From Nitrososphaerota archaeon (GTDB lineage Archaea; Thermoproteota; Nitrososphaeria; Nitrososphaerales; Gagatemarchaeaceae): a DNA stretch of 9,064 nt. The notes below the pieces were generated by a model, which had not been told where the DNA came from, did no database searches, and saw only the letters and a list, made by a program, of their open reading frames with translations. The position numbers were made by a program, and so were the translations under genes. The DNA is taken from assembly GCA_005877225.1 (NCBI GenBank), contig VBPK01000165.1, positions 1 through 9,064 of the forward strand. The letters are read 5' to 3'. This document shows, piece by piece, positions 1 to 5,282 of the stretch. The stretch's first letter is position 1. Each line of letters opens with the position of its first letter.

Positions 1-361
1 TGACTCGCTTGCTCAGGAGACCGACCCCCACAGATGGCTTCTTTACAGGGAGCGCGCCGAAGGCGACAGCTCTCTCCATGAAGAGGTTTGGCGCGAGGTC
101 CATCGTTATCGAGACGCTCTTGGCCAACGAATACCATTTCCTCTTGCCGCCGCTCGGGTTCCGGCGGGACTCAACAGTCGAAGTCACCAACCCCGCGCTT
201 TGCATCATAGAGAGATGCTTCGCGACGAGTGGCTGCCCCAGGCCCAACTCTTTCGAGATCTGCAAGGCGTAGGACGGCCCGCGACTGAGCCGCTTGATTA
301 TTCTTCGCCTGACGGGGTTCTCTATGACCTGAAGAACAGTATCAAGTTCTTCCTGTTTCAA
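1..361 (-). CDS. ArsR-type winged-helix DNA-binding regulator (3' end outside window)
   Basis: This minus-strand frame is open for 120 codons from a TTG at 361 to the window edge, so the C-terminus is missing. An in-frame TGA lies three codons upstream of the TTG, so there is no earlier start. Residues about 5-60 form a helix-turn-helix of the ArsR kind: PVRRRIIKRLSRG, then YALQISKELGLGQPLVAKHL as turn and recognition helix, then an AGLV turn. The wing follows around SGGKRKWYSL (residues 70-79). The later DLAPNLF is a motif I associate with archaeal ArsR-like proteins. It should bind DNA as a cytoplasmic dimer; the ligand is unknown, and no metal-binding cysteines occur in the visible part. 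It starts 39 bases after the Hsp20 stop on the same strand, so it may be read with Hsp20 or from its own weak promoter. A link to heat-shock control is inference only. The TTG start has no clear ribosome binding site. Confidence 0.82.
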   Translation of the reverse strand, partial: MKQEELDTVLQVIENPVRRRIIKRLSRGPSYALQISKELGLGQPLVAKHLSMMQSAGLVTSTVESRRNPSGGKRKWYSLAKSVSITMDLAPNLFMERAVAFGALPVKKPSVGVGLLSKRV

Positions 362-383
362 ATCAAGTCATTCCATGTTGAGC

Positions 384-389
384 AAAAAA
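384..389 (-). terminator. Oligo-T archaeal terminator candidate after hsp20
   Basis: On the minus strand, six consecutive T residues (CCTTTTTTGC) occur 12 bases after the Hsp20 stop codon. Archaeal RNA polymerase terminates at short T-runs without a hairpin. If this site works, the downstream winged-helix gene is transcribed only by read-through or from a separate start. Confidence 0.4.
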
Positions 390-400
390 GGCGGGAAGAC

Positions 401-916
401 CTACTTTAGGTCTACCCTCCGCGCCTTCTCCTCAAGCTTTCGCCCCTCATTCTTGGGGAGCTTCAGCTCGAGGACTCCGTTCTTCATAGTCCCTTCGACT
501 TTCTCGGTCATGACGGCTTCAGGCAGTGTCACGTAGCGGTGGAAGTAGGAGTAGGATTTCCGGCTCTGACTTCCGTCCGCCTCCTTCCTCTCCTCGTCCG
601 TCTTCTTCTCGGCCGTCAGTTCGAGGCTGTTTGGGTTGACCCGTACTTCGACGTCGTCCTTACCGAACCCGGGCAATTCAGCCGTTACGACGAACTTGTC
701 GCCCCGGTCCTGGATGTCGAAGTTCGGCTCTCGCCTGTTGAGGTCGGAGACGATGGAGCGCATGGAAGGTGGGAAGAGTGGCTCCATGAATTCCTCGAAT
801 GGCCTCATGAAGTCGTCGAAGATGCTCGCTAGCCCACCGCCGGTGCGGATGGCAAGCGCACCACCTGCGTCACGACCGGACCGTCTCTGGGACTTTCTTG
901 CGTTCTTGTCTGCCAT
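401..916 (-). CDS. hsp20: Hsp20 / alpha-crystallin small heat-shock protein
   Basis: This is an ATP-independent holdase that binds unfolding proteins in the cytoplasm and forms large oligomers. The protein has 171 residues, a normal length for the family. Residues 1-62 are the variable N-terminal arm, with a basic start and a phenylalanine-rich stretch (FDDFMRPFEEFMEPLFPP). The alpha-crystallin domain spans about 64-155. It includes the ELPGF segment (80-84), a charged loop at 102-120, and the family signature GVLELKLPK (147-155). The C-terminal tail carries VDL (168-170) where the family has the I-X-I oligomerisation motif. The ATG start has a good Shine-Dalgarno sequence (AGGTGA, 7-base spacer) and a strong TATA box, so the start is secure. 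It has its own promoter, and the minus-strand neighbour downstream is a winged-helix regulator. A palindrome overlaps its TATA box, which suggests repression. Confidence 0.97.
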   Translation of the reverse strand: MADKNARKSQRRSGRDAGGALAIRTGGGLASIFDDFMRPFEEFMEPLFPPSMRSIVSDLNRREPNFDIQDRGDKFVVTAELPGFGKDDVEVRVNPNSLELTAEKKTDEERKEADGSQSRKSYSYFHRYVTLPEAVMTEKVEGTMKNGVLELKLPKNEGRKLEEKARRVDLK

Positions 917-922
917 GTTGTT

Positions 923-961
923 CTCACCTGGTATATGACGTCTAGTAGTATACTATATAAG
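923..961 (-). promoter_or_regulatory. hsp20 promoter: TATA box, overlapping palindrome and RBS
   Basis: On the minus strand, CTTATATAG (961-953) is a near-consensus archaeal TATA box. Its centre predicts transcription from about 931, giving a 15-base leader that contains AGGTGA (928-923), 7 bases before the ATG. The perfect 10-base palindrome TAGTATACTA (946-955) overlaps the downstream edge of the TATA box, so a protein bound there would block TBP or polymerase. The TATA and RBS calls are strong; the operator role is inference. Confidence 0.75.
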
Positions 962-1023
962 TCTTACGACAGCCCGGAATTCTTCAAGCGAGAAGAAATC
1001 TATCGGCCGGAGAAAATAGGTTG

Positions 1024-2142
1024 TCAGTTAGCGGCGAGACCTGCCGCGCCAGCAGGAATTCCGCTAACTGTTGATACCCCCGTAAGGCTTCCATCTGCTC
1101 CCACGCTGAAACCCTGAATCTCGTGTGTCCCCGTGTCGAACACGTAGAGCAAGTGACTGTTTCTGGTCAAGGCCATGTCAATCGGCCCGGCATGAGTCGT
1201 GGCTGCCACTGATTGGAGGAGCTTGAGCGCGCCCCCTTCTCCGACGGCATAACTGGAGATTGTGCCGCTGGCGGTGTTAGTGGTGTATGCGAAGTGGCCA
1301 TTCCTCGTGACTACGACCCAACAGGCTGCTTTCTGTCCGTCTGCGACGGAGCCGCTCACCGTCCTCAAGAGGCCAGTCTCCGAGACAGCGTACGAGGAGA
1401 GAGCCCCGCTGACGGCTTCGCTGACGATGAGATTTCCCCTGTTATCAAAGGCGAACCCGAATGGTTCCGTTCCGTGTGAGACGTTGAAGACCGGGCCAGC
1501 CGCAACTCCGTCTTCGTCGACGGTGTAAGCGTCGATGATGTTGGTCGTCTTCTCGGTTACGATGAGGATCGTTCCGTGAGGATTGAATGAGATCTGCGCG
1601 GGTGAGGTTACTCCGCTGAGAGGCTGGACCGAGTCGGGTATCGGGGACAAGCCGCCGTCCTCGCTCAGGCGAAAGCCGGCGATGTTGGCTGGAGTTACGG
1701 CGTCACCTGCGTTGAGCACGTAGACCAACTGCTTGTGGATTGTGACGCTTATGGGCGTCTTCCCGACGGTGCTGACCTTGTCGATGATGGTGAGCGCCGT
1801 CGACTCGTCGCTGACTCTGAAGACGGTGAGTTCGTTACTCCCCGCGTTCACAGCGAAAAGCCATCTGCCGCCCCGACTGAGGGCGAGCCCACCTTGGTCG
1901 CCGAGACCGCTTCCGGTGCCCAGACCGGCGGTGGAGAAGCTGCCCGAGAAGGTCAGGGAGCCGTCCGCTCCTCTGCTGTAGGCGAGCACGCTGTTCCCAC
2001 CTGCGGAGTTGGTCATGATGAAGACGGCTCCCTTGGAAGTCGAATCTTCTTTCGCCGTGGCTGCGAAGACGAGAGGAAGTGTGAGGACGAAGAATGCTAG
2101 CGTTGAGAGGATGATTGGAGATTTCCCGTTACTGGTTTTCAC
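1024..2142 (-). CDS. Secreted seven-bladed beta-propeller (lactonase/YVTN-like) protein
   Basis: The protein has 372 residues. It begins with a signal peptide: a basic start, a hydrophobic stretch at 9-27 (IILSTLAFFVLTLPLVFAA) and a small-residue cleavage region near 28-30, so it should be exported. The rest repeats a blade pattern seven times: FIMTNSAGGNSVLAYSR (41), FAVNAGSNELTVFRV (96), YVLNAG...IAGFRL (141), IVTEKTTNIIDAYTV (194), IVSEAVSGALSSYAV (239), AYTTNTASGTISSYAV (285) and LYVFDTGTHEIQGFSV (332). Seven blades fit the Lactonase (6-phosphogluconolactonase-like) and YVTN propeller families. Related proteins I recall are common in soil bacteria, including the 'IPAGAAGL' type of C-terminus, so transfer from bacteria is plausible. 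Its substrate is unknown, and similarity to 6-phosphogluconolactonase does not prove that activity outside the cell. The start is GTG at 2142, 26 bases from a TATA-like box, so the mRNA is probably leaderless. Confidence 0.85.
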   Translation of the reverse strand: MKTSNGKSPIILSTLAFFVLTLPLVFAATAKEDSTSKGAVFIMTNSAGGNSVLAYSRGADGSLTFSGSFSTAGLGTGSGLGDQGGLALSRGGRWLFAVNAGSNELTVFRVSDESTALTIIDKVSTVGKTPISVTIHKQLVYVLNAGDAVTPANIAGFRLSEDGGLSPIPDSVQPLSGVTSPAQISFNPHGTILIVTEKTTNIIDAYTVDEDGVAAGPVFNVSHGTEPFGFAFDNRGNLIVSEAVSGALSSYAVSETGLLRTVSGSVADGQKAACWVVVTRNGHFAYTTNTASGTISSYAVGEGGALKLLQSVAATTHAGPIDMALTRNSHLLYVFDTGTHEIQGFSVGADGSLTGVSTVSGIPAGAAGLAAN

Positions 2143-2164
2143 AATTTCCGGTGCGTCGCATTTC

Positions 2165-2188
2165 TGTATTTAGTGGTATTTCAAAATC
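2165..2188 (-). promoter_or_regulatory. Promoter of the beta-propeller gene with shared 12-base element
   Basis: On the minus strand a TATA-like TAAATAC (2172-2166) is centred about 26 bases before the GTG start at 2142, predicting a leaderless transcript. Immediately upstream, 2188-2177 reads GATTTTGAAATA. This is an exact copy of the element in front of the three-helix membrane protein gene at 2580-2591, in the same orientation relative to the gene and 3-4 bases from the TATA-like box. Confidence 0.6.
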
Positions 2189-2208
2189 AGCTACAGATTG
2201 GTTACAAA

Positions 2209-2526
2209 TCATCCGCTCGGGGCGACATTGAACTTCAGCTTCACGCAGAGGTCCTCGAAGGTCTGGAAGTGCGCCTCGAGCCAGGGGTGAAGGAAGTACG
2301 TCAGGCCGTAGTGTTCGCCCGTCGTGCTCACGAGCGAGTTCTTCTTGAGCACCTCGATGTGGTGCTGAACTGACCTGTACTCGAGTCCGAGCCTCTTCGA
2401 GAGCTGGTTAATGTTCCCGGGGCGCGCCTGGAGCTCCCTGATCAGCCTCGCCCTCGTCTCACCACCCCTCGTCGCTCCAAGCAGGTACCAGAGGAGTCGG
2501 CGCAGGTCGGGGTCGTCGTCCACCAC
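2209..2526 (-). CDS. Small winged-helix transcription regulator
   Basis: This 105-residue protein consists almost wholly of a winged helix-turn-helix. Residues 23-35 form helix 1 (ETRARLIRELQAR), 38-50 contain the turn helix (NINQLSKRLGLEY), and 51-64 the recognition helix and turn (RSVQHHIEVLKKNSLV). The wing ends near GEHYGLTYFL (70-79). The C-terminal helix WLEAHFQTFEDLCVKL probably serves for dimerisation. It belongs to the archaeal ArsR/MarR-like group. The start is one of two adjacent GTG codons; I choose 2526 because a TATA box is centred 26 bases upstream. The gene is divergent from a three-helix membrane protein. This HTH plus three-helix arrangement recalls paired genes in other archaea (the haloarchaeal DUF7521 type), though I could not test homology. 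It probably represses itself and its neighbours through elements in the shared region; that is inference. Confidence 0.87.
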   Translation of the reverse strand: MVDDDPDLRRLLWYLLGATRGGETRARLIRELQARPGNINQLSKRLGLEYRSVQHHIEVLKKNSLVSTTGEHYGLTYFLHPWLEAHFQTFEDLCVKLKFNVAPSG

Positions 2527-2547
2527 AGCCCGCAGACACCTCAGATT

Positions 2548-2556
2548 CTATTTATC
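2548..2556 (-). promoter_or_regulatory. TATA box of the winged-helix regulator
   Basis: The minus strand reads GATAAATAG, centred at 2552, 26 bases before the GTG at 2526. This predicts a leaderless mRNA and decides the start. A GAGGTG lies between them but would fall outside a leaderless transcript. Confidence 0.6.
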
Positions 2557-2561
2557 CCTTG

Positions 2562-2600
2562 GAGCTTTGAAAACCTCGAGATTTTGAAATAAACTTAATA
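2562..2600 (+). promoter_or_regulatory. Promoter of the membrane protein with repeated element
   Basis: TTAATA (2595-2600) is TATA-like and predicts a start near 2623, giving a leader of about 9 bases before the GTG at 2633. The 12-mer GATTTTGAAATA (2580-2591) sits just upstream. A related copy, GAGCTTTGAAA (2562-2572), forms an imperfect direct repeat with GAGATTTTGAAA (2578-2589), one turn and a half apart. The region also lies upstream of the divergent regulator promoter, so both genes could be controlled from here. Confidence 0.5.
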
Positions 2601-2632
2601 CTCTCGGCCCGCATCAAACCGCTGAACAAGGC

Positions 2633-2914
2633 GTGGACCCTGTGATGTCCGTCACGATTCTCTTCTCAGGGTTGAACGTAGCTCTGCTCTTGGCCCTCCT
2701 CTACTTTTACGGGAGGATTCTCTTTCGCAGCCGGGCCGCCCACTCGGTCGGTCTGCTCTTCTTCGCGCTCCTTCTTCTAGCAAACAGCGTCCTCACGGTC
2801 TATGCGTACGTAGTGATGACTCCCTTCTTCGGAAGCGGGGCGCTTCCATACCTCTCCGCGATGTCGGTACTGGAGTTCGTGGGCCTCGCCGCCCTTCTTA
2901 AGATCACGGTGTAA
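2633..2914 (+). CDS. Small three-helix membrane protein paired with HTH regulator
   Basis: The protein has 93 residues and is almost entirely hydrophobic. Predicted membrane helices are at about 6-26 (ILFSGLNVALLLALLYF), 38-62 and 69-91. The short basic loop GRILFRSRAAHS (27-38) probably faces the cytoplasm. There are no cysteines and no catalytic motif. The architecture resembles the small three-helix proteins that accompany archaeal winged-helix regulators (haloarchaeal DUF7521-like), but this is an impression, not a search result. Possible starts are GTG 2633, GTG 2642 and ATG 2645; the first is kept because it best fits the predicted transcript start. It may be a membrane sensor or the regulator's target. 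Confidence 0.75.
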   Translation: MDPVMSVTILFSGLNVALLLALLYFYGRILFRSRAAHSVGLLFFALLLLANSVLTVYAYVVMTPFFGSGALPYLSAMSVLEFVGLAALLKITV

Positions 2915-3028
2915 GTCGGCGGTTTTGCGCCTCCGCGGGTGATTATCGTAGCTTTCGTCGACGGGTCAACTATTCAGCAGGTTGATGGATTGCAGAACCT
3001 TGACGCGTCTTCTCAGCGCTTGCCCGGC

Positions 3029-3220
3029 TTACCTGAAGCCAAGGCCGGAGGAGTCCATTGCCCTGACGCAGTGCGCGCACCTGAGTCCACGGGGCGTCCG
3101 GTAGAGGCGTTCGAGATTGCCGCACTTTGGGCACTGCTTGGGCAACTTTTGGGACTGCTGCTGGATGAACTCTCTCGTGGAGGCTAGCGCCTTCTGAATC
3201 TCCTTCGGAGCATCTCTTGA
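3029..3220 (-). pseudogene. Zinc-ribbon protein, C-terminal half (out of frame with its start)
   Basis: The open frame from 3220 to the TAA at 3029 has 63 codons. It encodes a helical stretch (DAPKEIQKALASTREFIQQQ) and then a zinc ribbon: CPKC at codons 30-33, 14 residues, and CAHC at 48-51, ending in SSGLGFR. It has no ATG, GTG or TTG before codon 26 (TTG), and a TAA lies directly upstream. It overlaps the N-terminal half (3184-3324) by 37 bases in the neighbouring frame. A single base gained in the overlap, for instance turning ATGCTCCG into ATGGCTCCG, would join the halves into one protein of about 100 residues with two ribbons. The cause could be mutation, a sequencing or assembly error, or a -1 recoding site; no obvious slippery heptamer is visible. 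If intact it would be a small nucleic-acid- or protein-binding factor. Confidence 0.55.
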
Positions 3221-3324
3221 TTATTCAATTGGGCACAGACTGGACAGACCAACTGGGTGCTCATTCCATCCGGTTGAAGCCTAATCTGGTGAATTGTGCA
3301 TAATTCGAACTGGGATTCGTTCAC
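3184..3324 (-). CDS. Zinc-ribbon protein, N-terminal half (46 codons)
   Basis: From GTG 3324 the frame reads MNESQFELCTIHQIRLQPDG and continues to VCPVCAQLNNQE. It then runs into a basic tail and a TAG at 3184. The zinc ligands are C9 and H12 (CxxH), a 14-residue gap, then C27 and C30 (CxxC). The 14-residue spacing is identical to that of the ribbon in the overlapping downstream frame, which strongly suggests one gene with duplicated ribbons. The start is supported by a TATA-like box (CTTATTAG, 3353-3346) centred 26 bases upstream. The arginine-rich last residues (LRRRFRRR) look like out-of-frame translation rather than a real end. The gene is divergent from the coiled-coil protein gene at 3399, and the promoters lie in the 74 bases between them. 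Confidence 0.55.
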   Translation of the reverse strand: MNESQFELCTIHQIRLQPDGMSTQLVCPVCAQLNNQEMLRRRFRRR

Positions 3325-3345
3325 GCTGTACAGGGCTTTCCGTCC

Positions 3346-3373
3346 CTAATAAGGACGCGTCTAAACCCTTTTA
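3346..3373. promoter_or_regulatory. Divergent promoter region between zinc-ribbon and coiled-coil genes
   Basis: Minus strand: TTATTA (3352-3347) lies 26 bases before GTG 3324. Plus strand: TTTTA within CCTTTTACT (3369-3373) lies about 28 bases before TTG 3399. Both fit leaderless transcripts, and both choose starts further in than the longest open frames. Confidence 0.45.
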
Positions 3374-3398
3374 CTGGACTTTCTGGGGTTTCAGCCGC

Positions 3399-3806
3399 TT
3401 GGAATCGGCCGACAACGCCCGTGATGCGAGGTTCGAAGAGATCTTCGTCTCATTCAACGAGTCGTTGATGAAGTACTGGGAGTCATACGTTGAGCTGCAA
3501 GACCAGCTCTACGAGAGCCTGCGGGCAGCCAGGGAGGTTTCTTGGCTCGCCGCAACCGACACGAGTAAGCTCCGAGAAATTAACCAGGCGCAGCGTGAAC
3601 TTTTCGCCAGAATGCCCCGCAGGATGGACTACATCCCACTGGCTCAGATATCGCTGGACTACGATAGCGCGGCAAGCAAGATCGCCGAGCTGGAGGCGAC
3701 CCTCTCCCTTGAGGAGGAGGGCTGCAAGAAGCTGGAGGAGGCGATAGCGATTCTGAAGGAGAAGGCCGAGGCAATGAAGGAAGCCCTGCGCGCCGCCGGT
3801 CGCTGA
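3399..3806 (+). CDS. Unidentified protein with C-terminal coiled coil
   Basis: I do not recognise this 135-residue protein. The frame stays open upstream to 3294, but that extension covers the promoters and has an unconvincing composition (MCIIRTGIRS...). I therefore choose TTG 3399, which gives MESADNARDARFEEIFVSF. The protein is mostly helical, soluble and highly charged. A central part rich in tryptophan and tyrosine (MKYWESYVELQDQLYESLRAA) is followed by a proline-containing link (MPRRMDYIPLAQ). The last 40 residues (KIAELEATLSLEEEGCKKLEE and onward) have heptad-like hydrophobic spacing typical of a coiled coil. The overall look recalls phasin-like or PhaE-like helical proteins, but that is weak. 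It is a single-gene unit, separated by 178 bases from the asparagine synthetase downstream. Confidence 0.72.
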   Translation: MESADNARDARFEEIFVSFNESLMKYWESYVELQDQLYESLRAAREVSWLAATDTSKLREINQAQRELFARMPRRMDYIPLAQISLDYDSAASKIAELEATLSLEEEGCKKLEEAIAILKEKAEAMKEALRAAGR

Positions 3807-3809
3807 CCG

Positions 3810-3824
3810 ACCGCACCGTGCGGT
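3810..3824 (+). other. Short perfect hairpin after the coiled-coil gene
   Basis: ACCGCA-CCG-TGCGGT forms a 6-bp stem with a 3-base loop, four bases after the stop codon at 3806. There is no T-run after it, so it is not a classical terminator. It may stabilise the mRNA end or be chance in GC-rich DNA. Confidence 0.3.
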
Positions 3825-3892
3825 GGGCTCTACGTGAGAAAACGGGAGAGGCCTGCGCTAGTTCGACCAGAGGGCAGTTCAGGGTCAACCCC

Positions 3893-3921
3893 CTAGACGG
3901 CCGCAACTAGGTCCCGTCTAG
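3893..3921. repeat. 8-bp inverted repeat upstream of asparagine synthetase promoter
   Basis: CTAGACGG (3893-3900) and CCGTCTAG (3914-3921) are perfect complements separated by 13 bases. They lie 34 bases upstream of the TATA box of the synthetase gene. This could be an operator for a dimeric regulator with centres two helical turns apart, or an RNA hairpin at the end of the preceding transcript. Confidence 0.4.
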
Positions 3922-3954
3922 CCGGAATCTGCTTTGACGAATTCTCCCGTAGCG

Positions 3955-3960
3955 TTTATA
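3955..3960 (+). promoter_or_regulatory. TATA box of the asparagine synthetase gene
   Basis: GTTTATAG is close to consensus, and its centre is 27-28 bases before GTG 3985. It lies inside the longer open frame that begins at TTG 3934, which argues that the upstream 17 codons are not translated and that the mRNA is leaderless at or next to 3985. Confidence 0.6.
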
Positions 3961-3984
3961 GACATCGGAACGAGTCGTCTCGAC

Positions 3985-4962
3985 GTGGTTGAGTCTCTCG
4001 AGACATCAGGGGCCCTCGAGATTCCGAAGCCGCTCGACGCCTTATCCGGGAATGAACTGGTGCGGAAGGCACAGATCGGCAAGGTGGGCACAGAGGTTCT
4101 GAGATACCTCACGAACGCCTTCACAGGCAGGGGATTCACCTGGTTGCTTCCGGTGATTTTCTCGAAGTCGACAGACCCCCTGTGGCCAGACCCCGGAGCG
4201 TCGATCGAGAAGAGAGTCGAGACCGAGATTTACGGCGAGACGGTGCGGACGACCCTGAGCATGATAATTCACAAGCTAGTCGCGTGCTCAACTGCGTACC
4301 CGAAGTTCTTTGTCCTCTCTCCGAACGTGAGGATAGAAAGGAGGGAGAGGAAGGCGACAGGATGGCACGCCTATGAGTTCACACAGCTTGATTTCGAGTT
4401 GGCGGGCGCCGGTTTCAGGGATGTCAGGCGCCTCGTTGAGGCAGTCATCGCTGGACTGGTGAGTCATGTCAAGAAACGAGCGGAACGGGAGCTGAAAAGC
4501 CTCGGCAGGTATGGGAGTCTCAAAACACCCGAGACGCCTTTCAGGGTCTATGACAGGGAAGACCTTGAGGCAAAGTACGAAGGTAGGTGGGAGGTGAGTC
4601 TGCCTCAAGACATCCGTGAGCCTGTCTGGGTGACTAACATCCCGAGAGAGTTTTATGATTTTGAGGACGCGGCCACGGGCAGGTGGGACAACTATGACCT
4701 CTTCCTTCCAAAGTACGGCGAGGTGCTCTCGGGCGCCAGACGCGAGTGGGAGTACGGTAAGATCGTTGCAAAGATGGAGCGCGACGGCGTGAAGAAGGAG
4801 AACTACACCCTGCTCCTCACGCTCGCGAAAGAAGGCAAGCTCAAGCCATCGGCAGGCGCGGGAATAGGCGTCGAGAGGCTCATGACCTGGGTTGCAGGAG
4901 CGAGGCACGTGGGAGAAGTTCAGGCATTCCCGAAGGTCCCCGGAGTGGTCTACGAGCTCTAG
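3985..4962 (+). CDS. asnA: Archaeal asparagine synthetase A (AsnRS-like, no anticodon-binding domain)
   Basis: The protein has 325 residues from GTG 3985; the frame is open back to TTG 3934, but a TATA box lies between. It has a class II aminoacyl-tRNA synthetase core of the Asn/Asp type. Motif 2 is VRIERRERKATGWHAYEFTQ and runs on into LDFE, with the arginine of the R-x-E pair near residue 116. The late DLFLPKYGEVLSGARREWEY matches the G-E-x-x-S-G-x-x-R-E region. Motif 3 is GAGIGVERLMTWVAG, whose arginine binds ATP. The N-terminal OB-fold anticodon-binding domain of true AsnRS is absent. That, with the length, matches the archaeal asparagine synthetase related to AsnRS (AS-AR, characterised in Pyrococcus abyssi), which makes asparagine from aspartate, ammonia and ATP in the cytoplasm without tRNA. 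Another AsnRS-like paralogue remains possible. It stands alone with its own promoter. Confidence 0.85.
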   Translation: MVESLETSGALEIPKPLDALSGNELVRKAQIGKVGTEVLRYLTNAFTGRGFTWLLPVIFSKSTDPLWPDPGASIEKRVETEIYGETVRTTLSMIIHKLVACSTAYPKFFVLSPNVRIERRERKATGWHAYEFTQLDFELAGAGFRDVRRLVEAVIAGLVSHVKKRAERELKSLGRYGSLKTPETPFRVYDREDLEAKYEGRWEVSLPQDIREPVWVTNIPREFYDFEDAATGRWDNYDLFLPKYGEVLSGARREWEYGKIVAKMERDGVKKENYTLLLTLAKEGKLKPSAGAGIGVERLMTWVAGARHVGEVQAFPKVPGVVYEL

Positions 4963-5252
4963 GCGAGACGTCAGAAAGTCAACCCACTCAGTCGAAGCGC
5001 TCCCTGCCCTCAGTCGCTTCTGACCGGACGCGACTCCAGCTCCCCATTTGATGTGCAGGATATTTTTGAGCCAAAGACGAGTTCCGCTGCTGCTCAGATG
5101 AGGTCTTCCGCCAATCGTATCAGAGGAGACGTTGAAAGACGAGGGAGATATGGAAGACGGAGGCCGGCGGAGTTCCAAGGGTTCATCTTCACCGATGGAG
5201 ACTTAAGCGAGGCGGTTCATAACGGCCTGATGCAGAGTGCCGGTCTGCCACG
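4963..5252. other. Intergenic stretch, no gene recognised
   Basis: This is about 290 bases between the synthetase stop and the next promoter. I find no tRNA, no T-run terminator and no convincing protein. A 72-codon plus-strand frame from GTG 5053 is arginine-rich, lacks a TATA box and does not resemble a known fold. The minus-strand frames here are the antisense of the synthetase running on. Confidence 0.4.
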
Positions 5253-5259
5253 TTTAATA
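5253..5259 (+). promoter_or_regulatory. TATA box for the small protein and ABC ATPase pair
   Basis: TTTAATA is centred at 5256, predicting transcription from about 5282. This coincides with a TTG at 5283 that begins the small upstream frame, so the operon probably starts leaderless there. Confidence 0.5.
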
Positions 5260-5282
5260 CGTCTCACGTGAGTCCCAATTTC

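Noticed and set aside
1735..2100. 121-codon plus-strand frame opposite the beta-propeller
   Set aside because: Antisense of a gene with a signal peptide and seven clear repeats; no independent evidence.
2939..3187. 82-codon plus-strand frame after the three-helix protein
   Set aside because: It is antisense to the zinc-ribbon halves, whose cysteine pattern is much better evidence for coding.
3294..3398. N-terminal extension of the coiled-coil protein
   Set aside because: It crosses two predicted promoters and has composition unlike the rest; TTG 3399 fits the TATA spacing.
3580..3906. 108-codon minus-strand frame opposite the coiled-coil gene
   Set aside because: Antisense shadow rich in S, P and R.
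3997..4020. Repeated CTCGAG within the asparagine synthetase start
   Set aside because: Six-base repeats inside coding sequence in GC-rich DNA are expected by chance.
4288..5178. 296-codon minus-strand open frame opposite the asparagine synthetase
   Set aside because: Mostly antisense of a well-supported gene; composition is rich in R, S, P and L with no domain, and no promoter was seen.
5190..5260. Possible tRNA-like segment (GGTTCAT near 5214)
   Set aside because: No acceptor stem or anticodon arm could be paired around it.
5053..5271. 72-codon plus-strand frame before the small protein
   Set aside because: No TATA box or ribosome site, arginine-rich low-information sequence, and it runs through the TATA box used by the next unit.
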